Below, piece by piece: positions 11,871 to 22,477 of a stretch of 64,000 nt of DNA. Numbering within the stretch: position 1 is the stretch's first letter; the number at the start of each line of letters is the position of its first letter. The notes beneath the pieces are model-generated. The model made no database searches and was not told where the DNA came from. It saw only the letters and a list, made by a program, of their open reading frames with translations. Source of the stretch: Scleroderma bovista. Taxonomy: Eukaryota > Basidiomycota > Agaricomycetes > Boletales > Sclerodermataceae. A program made the position numbers and the translations under genes. The DNA lies in the NCBI GenBank assembly GCA_037178675.1, contig JAYMGJ010000004.1, positions 1 to 64,000 on the forward strand. Direction: 5' to 3'.

Positions 11871-14352
11871 GATGGCAAGTTTGGAATTGGGTTGCGATGC
11901 AGCAGATCATCGTGAAGTCATTTCTGACGATGTTCCTCTGGAGAGGAAGGGTGCAGTCGCGCATGAATCCATGGACGACATAGATGACGCTCATGTGTGA
12001 CTTGAGTTTCCATCCGAGCAAGACCTTGTCACCCTTCGAAGGGTCTCTGATGATATTCTATGGAGTGCTTTCTGTTGGGTTTTCCCTACATTTTCATCGG
12101 GGCACAGCTGACTTAATCTGGCAGTGACCGCAACTGTAGAATTGGCCGAACGTTTTTCCGTGAGTGTTCTGTCAACCCGATCGCAGTTGAGCTATTCACT
12201 CACTCTCCTTATTTGATGGCTGTGTAGTACTACGGTGCGGGAATCTTTGACGTCGTACAGAGAGATCTCTAAACTTCAATGCTTGTTGCCATGCGACAGG
12301 TGCTAGCGCGGTCCTTGTACGTCACATCGTATCCTTGGCACAGCCTAGCAAACTTTCATCCACCGTTCTACAGGTCAACTTCATATAGCAACCGCTCCCA
12401 CCCGGCTCAGCGACGGGTGCCGGCGGAGCAAGTGGCCAATCTGGTGCCCTTGGCAAGGGCCAGCGGATGTCTACAGGTCTTACGACCTTCTACCAATTCT
12501 GGTATGCAACAATAGCAACACTCATTCTATTCTCGTTGTATGCCTGGTAATCATTGACCTTTTCTACAGGTTATATGTGACTCCTATCGCTGGTGCTTAC
12601 ATTGCGGATACGTACTGGGGCCGCTACAAAACCGTCTGCGTGAGCGTGGCGATCGCCATGCTTGGCCATATCATTATGATCATTTCCGCCATCCCCGGGG
12701 TCATAGACAGCGATGCCTCTGTTGGACTGTTTATTCTCTCCCTGATTGTAACCGGCGCCGGCGGTGGGGGGTTCAAGTCTAGCATCGCACCACTGGTGGC
12801 TGAGCAATATAGGCGGACGAAAAAGTTTATTGGGGTTACAAAATCTGGGGAACGTGTCATCCATCGTGGACCCCAGCCTGACAACCTCCAGGATTTATAT
12901 GGTGAGTTGCTAGGTTGTATCTAGACATAAATACATGGAGTTCAATGTCATGTTTAGTACTTCTATCTTTTCATTAACATCGGGGCCCTTCTTGGCCAGG
13001 TTGGAATGGTTTACGCGGAAAAGGTTTGATCATATCTTCAATGCCTAAAAACGACGCCACCGATGGACTCACTCTTCTCACTTACAGTATGTCGGATACT
13101 GGCTAGCATATACACTTCCCACATGTGTCTTTCTTATCTCGCCCTTGGTTCTCTGGTATGGACACGGAAAGTACCGGACTTCTCCTCCAGCAGGTTCAGT
13201 GCTTCCTACTGCCCTTCGGCCATCTGGCGCTATGCCGCTCGTGGGAGATGGAATTGGAATCCGATCAAGACTGTACAAAACTTGACCGCGGACGACTTCT
13301 GGGAGAGCGCCAAACCAAGCAAAGTGGTGGGAGAGAAACCTAAATGGATGAGGTATGATGACAGCTGAGTGGATGAGCTACGGCGAGGTTTCAAGGCCTG
13401 CTTTGTTTTCCTGTGGTTGCCTATCTACGGTGCGTCTGGGCGGTGCGCTCCTCTTAGAGTATTGACTGGATTTGGCGATATTGCAACTTCCAGAACTCTC
13501 CTACAACCAACTACAACCTGACATCGCAAGCTGCAACGATGAGCACGCATGGTCTTCCGAATGACGTTCTTTCTAACTTGGATCCTTTCGCACTTATTAT
13601 ATTCATCCCCCTTTGCGACCTTATCGTGCGTGTTTATTTACTGCGGGTCCGTGGAATTATCACTCAACACTTTTGTATCCATAGTTCTATCCAGCTCTTG
13701 CTCGACGTAGAATCACCACCAGCCCTTTACGGAAGATTTCCTGGGGCTTCTACACTGGTGCTGCAGCGATGATGTGGACAGCGGTTGTCCAGCATTATAT
13801 CTACCAGGTACAGCATATATCCCCAGCTGATGGCGAGCTATGGATCTAACGAGGATCTGAACACCAGACTAATCCATGCGGATACCACGCTGGTACATGC
13901 GTCGACGTAAACGGGAACCCACGGGTGTCACATCTAAACGTTTGGATTCAGACCGGATCGTGAGTTTCCAAAAGTTGGTAAACACGACGGCTAATGTTTA
14001 CTTCGTTTTGTCGTCTTTAGCTATGTTCTGATCGCATTCAGCGAAATCCTAACATCGATTACAAGTCTCGAATACGCCTTCACAAAGGCGCCGAGGAACA
14101 TGCGCTCGCTTGTCATGTCTGCCCTTCTCTTCACAGGTTCTCTTTCAGCTGCGGTCGGAGAGGCCTTTGTGTGTAAGTCTTTCTCTACTGGACTTCGGTA
14201 TCCTTGAGCACATGTTGACCATCTTCCGTGTTCATAGCCCTCTCTCCACTGACCCACTTCTCGTCTGGAACCATGAGTCCATTGCTGTCCTTTGTGCAAT
14301 CACCTGTCCTGTATTTTGGATTGTCATGCGGAAGCCAAACTTAACAATTTGA
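11871..14352 (+). pseudogene. POT/PTR2 family proton-coupled peptide transporter, decayed
   Basis: Remnant of a 12-TM di/tripeptide transporter of the plasma membrane. Family blocks appear in correct order: EFPSEQDLVTLRRVSDDILW, TATVELAERFSYYG, TGAGGASGQSGALGKGQRM, TPIAGAYIADTYWGRYKT, YFYLFINIGALLGQVGMVYAEK, YVGYWLAYTLPTCVFL, RYAARGRWNWNPIKT, AATMSTHGLPNDVLSNLDP, ISWGFYTGAAAMMWTAVVQHYIY, NPCGYHAGTC, FSEILTSITSLEYAFTKAPRNMRSLVM, and the end STDPLLVWN. Most splice sites still look usable, including a 17-nt microexon at 12300-12316. The frame is broken by TGA at 11998, TAG at 12386 (where homologues have Gln), TGA at 13366 (where they have Trp), and frameshifts near 13217-13224 and 13507-13518. 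Five independent lesions make a functional product very unlikely; assembly error cannot explain all of them. Confidence 0.85.
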
Positions 14353-14694
14353 CACAAGGGCACTTGGAGAAGGAGTAAAATGATATCCGAAGAATGAAAA
14401 TCAGGGATAGGCTATGGATTTCAAGTTGAAACGAGGCCGTACAGTTTGGATTAGTTGGGAAGGCTTTGACCGGCAGGTTACATTCTTCTGTGCTATGATA
14501 CATATTAAAGCTGTGCTAGTAGTCTAACGAGTCGCCCACATGATGCGTCTCAATAAATACGTGCTAGAATGCTGCATCGTGATGCCTAAGTTCTTCGTGC
14601 GAAATGTGTAGAGTAGTATGAAAGTAAAGATGTACAATATGGGCACCCTGCCAACCAATCATGCGCCACTATGAACCAGAGAACGTATCCAGAT

Positions 14695-17027
14695 CTAAAA
14701 AAGATCAACTCCGTATCCCACCTCCATAGTAATTAACAACTTACCTATCGGCGACCGCCAATGATGCATAAAATGGTTTACAGTCGTTCCCCTCATCTTA
14801 TGTCTCGTAAACGTTCCCCGCGACATACTCGCCACGCCACCTAACTCAATGTCCCCGTCATTCGTCCGCCGATTCGGCTGCAGCATCATCACGGGGCCAC
14901 TAGGAAGCTTGGCGTCTCGGTCTCGCTCGCCTTCGCCCCCCGCATCCTCACGGTACCGCTCTCGCTGCTGGTGGCGGAGATGGGGCGGATCGCGATAATC
15001 GCCGCGCTCTCCACCCTTGACGACGTCCACGTCTGTGCTGGAGATCCGGTCATAACTCGGCAATCCGTACATGGACCCTTCGTCATGGCTGATAACACCG
15101 TACCCACGCACATGCACACGCCCCGTCGACGCATGTGGAGGGACAGTAGGCTCGATGAGCACTATATCGGTGGGCATGGACGAGTGCTGTGTCCTATTCG
15201 TAAACTGCGAAGGGCGGTTCATGGTTGAGTGCGTGCTGCGCTTACGATCGCGCTCTGCGTCCTTTTTGGCCATTTCGCTTTCGATCGAGCGCGGAAAGAA
15301 GATCTGAATGCATCAGCATGTGATAGAAGCCAGGTTTGGATGTGACACATACGACAAGCGTTATTCCAGAAGAGATGACGACGCCTATGCATGCGATCAT
15401 CGCCAAGAGATCTAATGGTGCACAGGTTCCGTTCCGTGATCAGCTGGTGGTATAATCGTATCCGTGCATCAAAAAGTCTCACCTGTGGGAAGCCTATAGT
15501 GTAATACCATCAGTCCGTAGTCCACAGAATGAGATAGATGCAGAGCGCGTGGCTGGCATCGGAGGAAAGGTAACTCACATTTTGTCATTGATATGCTGGT
15601 GTGGTCGTACGCCATCAACTCCTAGGATGAGTAATGGGATTGTAAATAGGAATCGGAAAACAATGCGAATACACTGATTGGTCCACCCCTTGTTAGCAAA
15701 GGACGTGCTTTCACCGGAGAAGTTACGAACGCACATTCAGTTCGTGATACTTGGTCAACCTAACCAAGGTATTTTTATCCACATCTGAATGCTTCTGTGG
15801 AGGAACCGATCCGTCAGGATACTAGATGCACGATGACAGAGAAATGAACATACGAGATTCTCAATGAACGATGGGAACGCATACAGAACAGGAAGGAACC
15901 ATATTGTCAATGACAGGCTCCCTAGACTCCCAGCGAGGAATGTGTACGCTTCACACTGCACAAACGGCTTTCAATGACACGATCAAACACAAATTGGATG
16001 AACACACCTTTCCCAAGTCACTCCTGGTCAAAATCGTTACAAGGGGCATGTATATCGTCGCAATGCATGAACCGACCACCCACACCTTGAAGTAAAGCGT
16101 CCTGAACCAGTCATGGTTGAATGAATTCAAGTTGACAAGAAAGAGCCAGAAACACAGCTCTGTAAAGGGGAGATCAGTCCTGAATATCACATTCAATTAA
16201 CCATCGTCGATCGGTCACATTGATATGTCATGCGCAGATTTGTGGAAAGAAACGTAGAAATGAATAGATGTACCTTCCAGATGTGATACCCTGTCACACA
16301 TCATTGTCAGTGTTGGATATGGGAAAGATGAAAAACAAACATTTCAAGACCCCACGCCAATGAGAAGCAGAAATATAATGGCAAAATTGCGCCACGCGCA
16401 TGCTCGCTCCACAGCTCATATGGTGTCGGGAGAACTATAAAGGACTGAATCAGCCACCGACCATTGTTTATTTACCACGAAACACTGCGGAGAAAAAGAG
16501 GGCGTCCGTGTAGCCCAAAGCAGCTGATTGGGCCTAACTACAAACAAATGCGAAAAAGTGCAGAAACGAAGACGATACTCACCTCCGTACCCCAGGACAT
16601 AGGTGTATCCGTATTGGTACTTGATCACCGCCAAGCCTACCGCATATACGATGATGAGAGGTACACTGGTTAGATACGTGTACTGCTCGGGGTTGTATCG
16701 CCATAATAGTTCGTTATCGAGCAATCAACACAAGACCCATGTCTTCTGATAGGAAAAACATACTGTCATGATGCGCTTGAAAGCCCCCGAATGCGGACCA
16801 TGATTCCATCTGCGTCTACACGTCGACAAGCGTTGGCACTGAAACCACAGGAAGACACACCTGAGGCACTTGAACCGATCGAAGGACCATAGGTGGAAGA
16901 TGAGGAAGGTTCCCAGCTAAAACGAGACCAGTTAGGCGAATATTCTGCTGAGGCGAGGGAGCTGGGCTATTACCATGACTGTCAGAATGGCCCATATGAG
17001 ATTAACAGCTGGAGATGTGTGAGCCAT
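14695..17027 (-). CDS. Conserved multi-pass membrane protein of unknown function
   Basis: I do not recognise a characterised family, but it looks like a hypothetical protein found across Agaricomycetes. The start is the ATG at 17025-17027 (MAHTSPAVNLIWAILTVM). Many small exons encode hydrophobic helices: LGTFLIFHLWSFDRFKCL, TYLTSVPLIIVYAVGLAVIKY, KVWVVGSCIATIYMPLVTILTR, YTFLAGSLGSLSLTIWFLPVLYAFPSFIENL, RIVFRFLFTIPLLILGVDGV and DLLAMIACIGVVISSGITLVV, giving about seven TM segments. Between helices lie conserved-looking loops such as DVDKNTLVRLTKYHELN. The C-terminal ~190 residues are cytosolic-type, charged and disordered (MAKKDAERDRKRS onward). Topology with a long polar tail suggests a receptor-like or transport-associated protein, but that is only inference. 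The stop is at 14695-14697, convergent with the transporter remnant. Individual intron borders were only partly verified. Confidence 0.72.
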
Positions 17028-17774
17028 AGCATAAAATGGGGTGGGTTTGCGAGTTCCTGAGTGGGTGTTTAAACAGGTATATGGCACGTTAATTTTTCAT
17101 GCACTAGAGAGAACAATGTATGACTGTCAGAAGCAAGTGAAGCGGAATTTGATGCATAAACATACCGATTATATGTACGCCCAGGACTTTCAGGGCTCTG
17201 GCGCCAATTACAATCCAGCTGAGAGGCCCTTTAATGGGACACCTCGCGCGAAGCAGGACTGTGTCCGGATTCAGATAACGCGTCTGTGTGGAGGGAATAA
17301 ATATGTACCTCTGGCCCAAATGCTGTGACCTAGCATATGCCTGCATCATTAGAAGTTAACCAATGTTCCGTTTCCGAGTCTGTTTCGGCAGGAGGAACAT
17401 GGGAAGTTGCCGTGCTCTCCTCATGATCAGTTCCTGGTAAGCATTACCGGGGACCGGAAATTGATCAAACCGTACTCAACGCAGCCTCCCATGCACAGCC
17501 TGCAGTGCTAAGTCGGGTGACGTCGTCATCGTCCTTCTCTGCGGCACAGACGCACACGGTGGCACACGCAACTCCACAGAGCTGGCATTGCAGGTCACCA
17601 CAAGAACAAAAGTAACTGATTCTGAAGTCCCAGAACACCGTCGGAAAACTTGCACGGTATCGGATTTCGGAGACTGAAGCTTGATTCGATAGCCGATCTT
17701 GACTGCGACGTCAAAGCAAGTCACTGATCTCAAAGAAACAAAGGGCGGTGATTATTTCAACCGACTACCATCAC
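17028..17774. other. Divergent intergenic region
   Basis: Lies between the membrane-protein start (minus) and the ankyrin gene (plus). No coding exon was identified; it should hold both promoters. Confidence 0.45.
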
Positions 17775-18446
17775 ATGTCCACGACAACAGGTTCTTGCCC
17801 TTCGCCATCCCAAGAAGACCAGGAAGACCTTCTTCTCTCCTGCCGATATGGCGACCTCGAGGACGTGCAAGCCTTCGTCGCCAAGTACGGCGCCATCCTA
17901 CTTTCAGAAACACACGACGAACACGGCAACACCGTCCTCCACATGACATGTGGAAACGGCCACGTAGGTGAGTAATTCTTCTCACACTTCTAAAATCCAA
18001 AGACGACGGTCGCAAGACGTCCCATAGACATTCTGGAGTACATCCTTCCCCTTGTTCCATCACCATTGATTGCGAAACAGAATGATTCTGGATCAACACC
18101 GCTTCACTGGGCGGCGGTCAATCGTCATCTCGTGATAGCACAGAAATTAGTACAGTTCCCAGGCGGATCTGGTGTCAATTTAATCGACATCAAAAATACG
18201 GCGGGAAGATCACCGCTGGCAGAGGCTGAGATGGCGGAATGGGACGAGGGCGCGAGATGGTTTGTTCAGGTTATGAATCTGGACGAGGTCAAGGAAGAAG
18301 AGGGCGATGAGCGGGTTGATTCGTCTCAGACGGTTGAGATCGAGATTCAGGACGCGGAGGGTCAGGTTGCAAAGATGAAGATCAATGGTACTCCTCAGCC
18401 ACCCAGTGAGGCCCCCGCACCAACTGGCGAGCAAAAAAAACAATGA
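17775..18446 (+). CDS. YAR1: Yar1-like ankyrin-repeat protein
   Basis: 204-aa product from exons 17775-17967 and 18028-18446, intron 60 nt. It contains two to three ankyrin repeats: DLLLSCRYGDLEDVQAFVAKYG, DEHGNTVLHMTCGNGHVDILEYILP and NDSGSTPLHWAAVNRHLVIAQKLVQF, followed by a partial repeat (NTAGRSPLAEAEMAEWDEGARWFVQVM) and an acidic tail (DEVKEEEGDERVD). Size, repeat number and acidic C-terminus fit yeast Yar1, the cytosolic/nuclear chaperone of ribosomal protein Rps3. Ankyrin repeats are common, so the Yar1 assignment is a family-level inference. The ATG at 17775 is chosen because the frame is open from there and gives the expected N-terminal length; translation upstream lacks similarity. 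Confidence 0.82.
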
Positions 18447-19140
18447 TGTGTGTGCATATTCGTTTTTTCCAGAAAACATGTGTCTAATTTTCTTGCCGAA
18501 CAGGTACGGTACATTATAATACAAACACAGCGTGTACTATGTCCCGCCATGTCGAAGTTCACATTTTGTGGCGTCAATTGACACGCCTGATGAGAATCTG
18601 ACTGGGAATGGATACCGATATACAAACCAAGTGCAGCTTGATCACAGGAGTACATCCGCTTTCCGCGACCTTTGCACTTGTCTCCTTCAGCCCCTCCCCA
18701 AGTCTCCGTGAGTGTGGAGACACTGCTGCCTGTCCCTGATTCTGAACACTCAATGGCATCGGTCAGCGAGAACTGCACCGGTTCACAACCTTACTTGGGC
18801 CCGTACCAACTCACCTATTAAATCTACCCATGCTACCATGCTGAGTGCTGACAGTATCTCACGGTCATTCATTTTTGATTGACATTCCTTTCCTGCTTTG
18901 CTCCTTATTATCGAATGCCATGTCCGTTCAAACTAGAGCTGGGGAGAGCGCAATAGATCCAGCGAGGCCCTCCAGAAAGTCCAATCGAGTCCTACGTACC
19001 TCCACCAGACCTGGAAACACCTAGCTAGGAGCCACCAGGACCCCCGTATTGTTCCGATGCGCACTGCGCGCTAGGTCGATGGTCTCACTTAGGTTTAGGC
19101 GCATTTGCTGATCATGATGATCGATTTGAAGCATGAAGGA
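18447..19140. other. Intergenic, no supported gene
   Basis: A minus-strand open frame (18395-18778) overlaps the 3' end of the ankyrin gene but has no ATG and no splice model I could make in-frame. Nothing else is supported. Confidence 0.4.
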
Positions 19141-19146
19141 TCAACA

Positions 19147-19306
19147 GGTACATTGCTACAAAAGTATCCTCAACAGTGCCTCAGACCTACTCAGCGCCAA
19201 AGACGGCATTGAAGCCTTGGTGGAATTCCTCCGCACCCCCAACGCATTTAAAAAACAACAACGCCCCATGTACCACACCCGAAGTACCCCCAACGTAACG
19301 TACTAA
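19147..19306 (+). pseudogene. Short orphan exon, possible retroelement C-terminus
   Basis: A protein-like open frame ends at TAA 19304-19306 and includes LLSAKDGIEALVEFLRTPNAF. This resembles C-terminal tails of reverse-transcriptase-type proteins of agaricomycete retroelements (from memory, not searched). No upstream polymerase domain is present, so it would be a truncated relic. A diverged copy of this segment begins the second 3.5-kb repeat unit near 22845. Confidence 0.3.
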
Positions 19307-21822
19307 TAACTTGTACCCTTTTTTTGGGACATATATCTCTCAGGCAGAGAGATGAAGCCCGTTTCACCCATGTGCCACCTCATGATCTTCTGTCCCACCA
19401 CATCGTGCCCCGCATGTTCGTCAAGCTTCCCGATCAACGCAAACACGGATCTAGGCAGCGACATCAACAACAGGAACCGAATCTATAGGCGTGAGGAAAC
19501 CGTTGCGTAGCAGACGTGTCCTTTGCCTTTATAGTCGTCAGGTCAAACGCAACTTAATGTCTTAACTGTGAACATGCAAGCCTCCACACTCCTCGAGCAA
19601 CTCACTGGACGCCAATACGACTGCGCCTGTCCGAAGTATGGGTTCGGACAGACTCAAAAAGGTGTTTCACACGGCCCTGCAGCAACATCTCGCCAACGCA
19701 GGCTCCAGGGAAGAACGGCATCGAATAGGGAAGAGATGCCAAGTCTTTTTCCCCTCACCTTGAAGTCTTCATCGCCGCCGGATCGTGACTACTCGGTGCC
19801 TCCCAGCGTTCGTACAAGGGCTGAGGTATTACGCCGAGGACTTGTCAAGCGAGCAAGAAAAGACAGCGACGCCAACGCGCTCGTGCGAAGTAGTCCATCT
19901 CTCCCTTGGATCAAACTGAGGGCAATTCAGGCTGGGGTCAATCATGTGGGGCCTTCCCAGCGCAAGATTTATCGGATGTTTCGGGAAGCCTCAATATCGT
20001 CTGTAATATGACGAACCTTTCCGGCATGTTCATACCACTTCGTCAGAGGTACAGGACATCCGATGGTATCAAATCGAACCATTCGCGTCAAGAACTCCGC
20101 TATTATAGTCTTGTATCTAGCCATTATGATGGTGCAGGATCGTCCTTGCAGCGTTCTAGCTCTGCATACCATCTAATCACGCAGATTTCCACAGCGGATG
20201 GGTGCGAGACCAGATTTCAATGCTGTGCTGTTTTGGTGTTAAATACTGGATCCCATAACAGAGATACTTCGATCAGAAGGGGTCAAGCTGGCAGACCCTC
20301 TGCGCATGTCATGTAAAGTTTCGGATCCCTTTATACCCCTACGAAGGCCGTTCACCATATCTAGCCCACTCCACATTCGGGGTTACCAAATACCATCGCC
20401 ATGTCGTCGTCCAGCAATTCTCGTTTTCGCACGTACAGTCAACTCCGGCAACAGGCGGCGTCGAGGTGATCGGATGATTATCGATATCGTGTTGCCTACT
20501 AGTGGACGAAATGCTTTGGTATTTTAGACCGAATGGCCAATGGCCATAATCTGTACCGGGTAAAGCCGTCATCTCTCTCGGAATTATGCAGCCAAAGGGA
20601 GAAACATTCCCATCAAATGCTCCCGATGCCAATAGAACTCCGGTTGGTGGTTCATAGTATGTAGTACGTTTTGTGTATGTAACGATTGGGAATCAAGGCG
20701 AAACCCAGATCTGGAGCATACTAGAAGGATAACACTGGATCGGAAGCTCCAATCTGGTGTGCAAAAGGCGAACGTTCCATGACCGAGTCCCAGCAATTGT
20801 GGGGTGGAGCCGAAGTAAATGCATTACCCTCAAAGAAGTCGATGAAATTGCAGTGTCCAGAGCCCGGCAATGGCGTTTGCCGTGAATATATAAGACTCCT
20901 CTCATCATGATGAAATACTAGCTCCCGTCATCATTGGTCACCGGTTTGTTGGAAGAGCGGGGAAGTTTATCGGCGAATATTCTTAGCTCACATCCAAACC
21001 ACGACAGACCTCGTGCCCTCAAGGTTAGTGGACCTGAACTGATCTAACGACAAATAAGTTCAGAGAAGCCCTCCAGCAAAGTCATAATTACAAAAGCAAC
21101 CCGAACAACGGATTGTACCTATGTCGAGGCGATAGGGATACGCACCCTCATGCATTAAGATATAGGCAACTCGAGAAAGCTTATCGAATAGGGCATACGT
21201 ACGGTGATTTACCGCCGTCTGGAGAAGTACTCGATACCAGAGGGACCAGACGAAATGGAAACATTTACCCCTGAGTGAAGAAACCCCAAAATCACCGGAA
21301 TAAATTGAGCGTATGACTTTCTTGGCCATTGCCGAGGCAGTGGAACATTCGGTTCGAATCAATATCATTGGATTGGAACATCCCGTGCGTCTGACAAACG
21401 TGATCCAAACATGCAGCCATGTTTCGCCCATCATCATCCTGTCTGCTTTGTGTCTTCGTGTGTTCATCTCTGCTACAGGTAGTGGGGTGATTATCGGTAC
21501 ATACATGCTAGACCAGTCGAACTTTCTCTATGACTATGTACACATACAAACAACTTTGCTCTTCAAATTGGTACCGATAGGACTCCGGTTAGCTGGTTCA
21601 TAAGGGGCTCGACGCACGGTTAAAATTACGTCCAGGAATAAAGCACTGCAGTGTATATCAAAATGAAGGAAGCCTGGCGGATTTGGGTCATGGAAGGAGA
21701 GCAGTCGGAATTGCAGTATAAGTCAACCAGATTCCCAGCCCAGCATGGCAAAAGCGAACGTTCCATAATACTAACTCGGGAAGGTGCTCTCATACCATAT
21801 GGAATCATGGCGTCCCCACAGG

Positions 21823-21830
21823 GATAAAAG
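21823..21830 (+). promoter_or_regulatory. Candidate TATA box
   Basis: GATAAAAG about 60 bases upstream of the ATG at 21888. The same element and surrounding sequence are conserved upstream of the duplicate gene at 25340-25347. Confidence 0.4.
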
Positions 21831-21887
21831 GGACATCTGCCCTCGATGACTTCCAGAAATTAGCACTGTTTCCACATCACCTTCATC

Positions 21888-22477
21888 ATGTCCTGCGACC
21901 TCGAGACTGGAAACTACAATGTCCTATCCTACCTTGACGGCAACGCCGTCAACACCTGTCCTTCAGTAGCTCCAGCAGAAGTTGTGGTCCTCACCAACGT
22001 CACGCCTGTAGGTCTCGTAATGCACGGATGTTTGGCATATCTTGAAATGTTGTCAATAGGTCCGCGTCGTGAAACTCCAGGACTGCACCTACAACCTATA
22101 TGTCAGCGACGGGCATGTCAAGCCCGTGGAACAAAATTTCCTCCAGGCCGCCCTCACCCATGATGTACCTCGGGAGTGGGTTCTCAACTACCACGGAAGT
22201 CTGGGTTCATACACGTAAGTTATTCGCATCCAGCACTCGACGAAGGTTGGGGGAATCTTACATAACCTTTACTTCAGCATTGTATTGAGAGACGATCCTG
22301 ACCTGGCGTGGACTGACTCAGGAAATGAACCCAGTTGTAATCGTCGGGTATGGTCTCCTATTCCTGTCATCTATGGGATAGCACCTTTTTCACACTACAT
22401 TTTAGCTCCGCCTCACTCCTTTGGACAGATCCCCAGTGCCCGCTCCTCAGCTGTTCAGGTTCGTGCGTGTGGATTGA
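21888..22477 (+). CDS. Small beta-trefoil-like protein, copy A (putative mycospin-type protease inhibitor)
   Basis: Four exons (21888-22007, 22060-22214, 22278-22347, 22406-22477) give a 138-aa protein. It starts MSCDLETGNYNVLSYLDGNAV, runs through CTYNLYVSDGHVKPVEQNF, VPREWVLNYHGSLGSYTIVL and LAWTDSGNEPSCNRRL, and ends PAPQLFRFVRVD. The length, the opening 'xGxYxI/V' strand, the 'REW...GxYTI...W' core and the closing QLFRF motif resemble ricin-B-like serine protease inhibitors of mushrooms (cospin/cnispin). This is recognition by pattern, not search. No signal peptide is evident, which fits cytosolic fungal inhibitors of that type. All four exons, splice sites and phases are shared with copy B. 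Function in defence against grazers or in self-protease control is inference. Confidence 0.68.

Noticed and set aside
18395..18778. Minus-strand frame overlapping the 3' end of the Yar1-like gene
   Set aside because: It has no ATG. The only usual-size GT-AG intron joining it to an upstream ATG puts a stop in frame, so it remains unsupported despite protein-like composition.
21340..21365. GGTTCGAATC, the consensus of a tRNA T-arm
   Set aside because: No acceptor, D or anticodon stems can be folded around it, and the copy in unit B reads GGTTTGAATC. It is chance sequence in the repeat.
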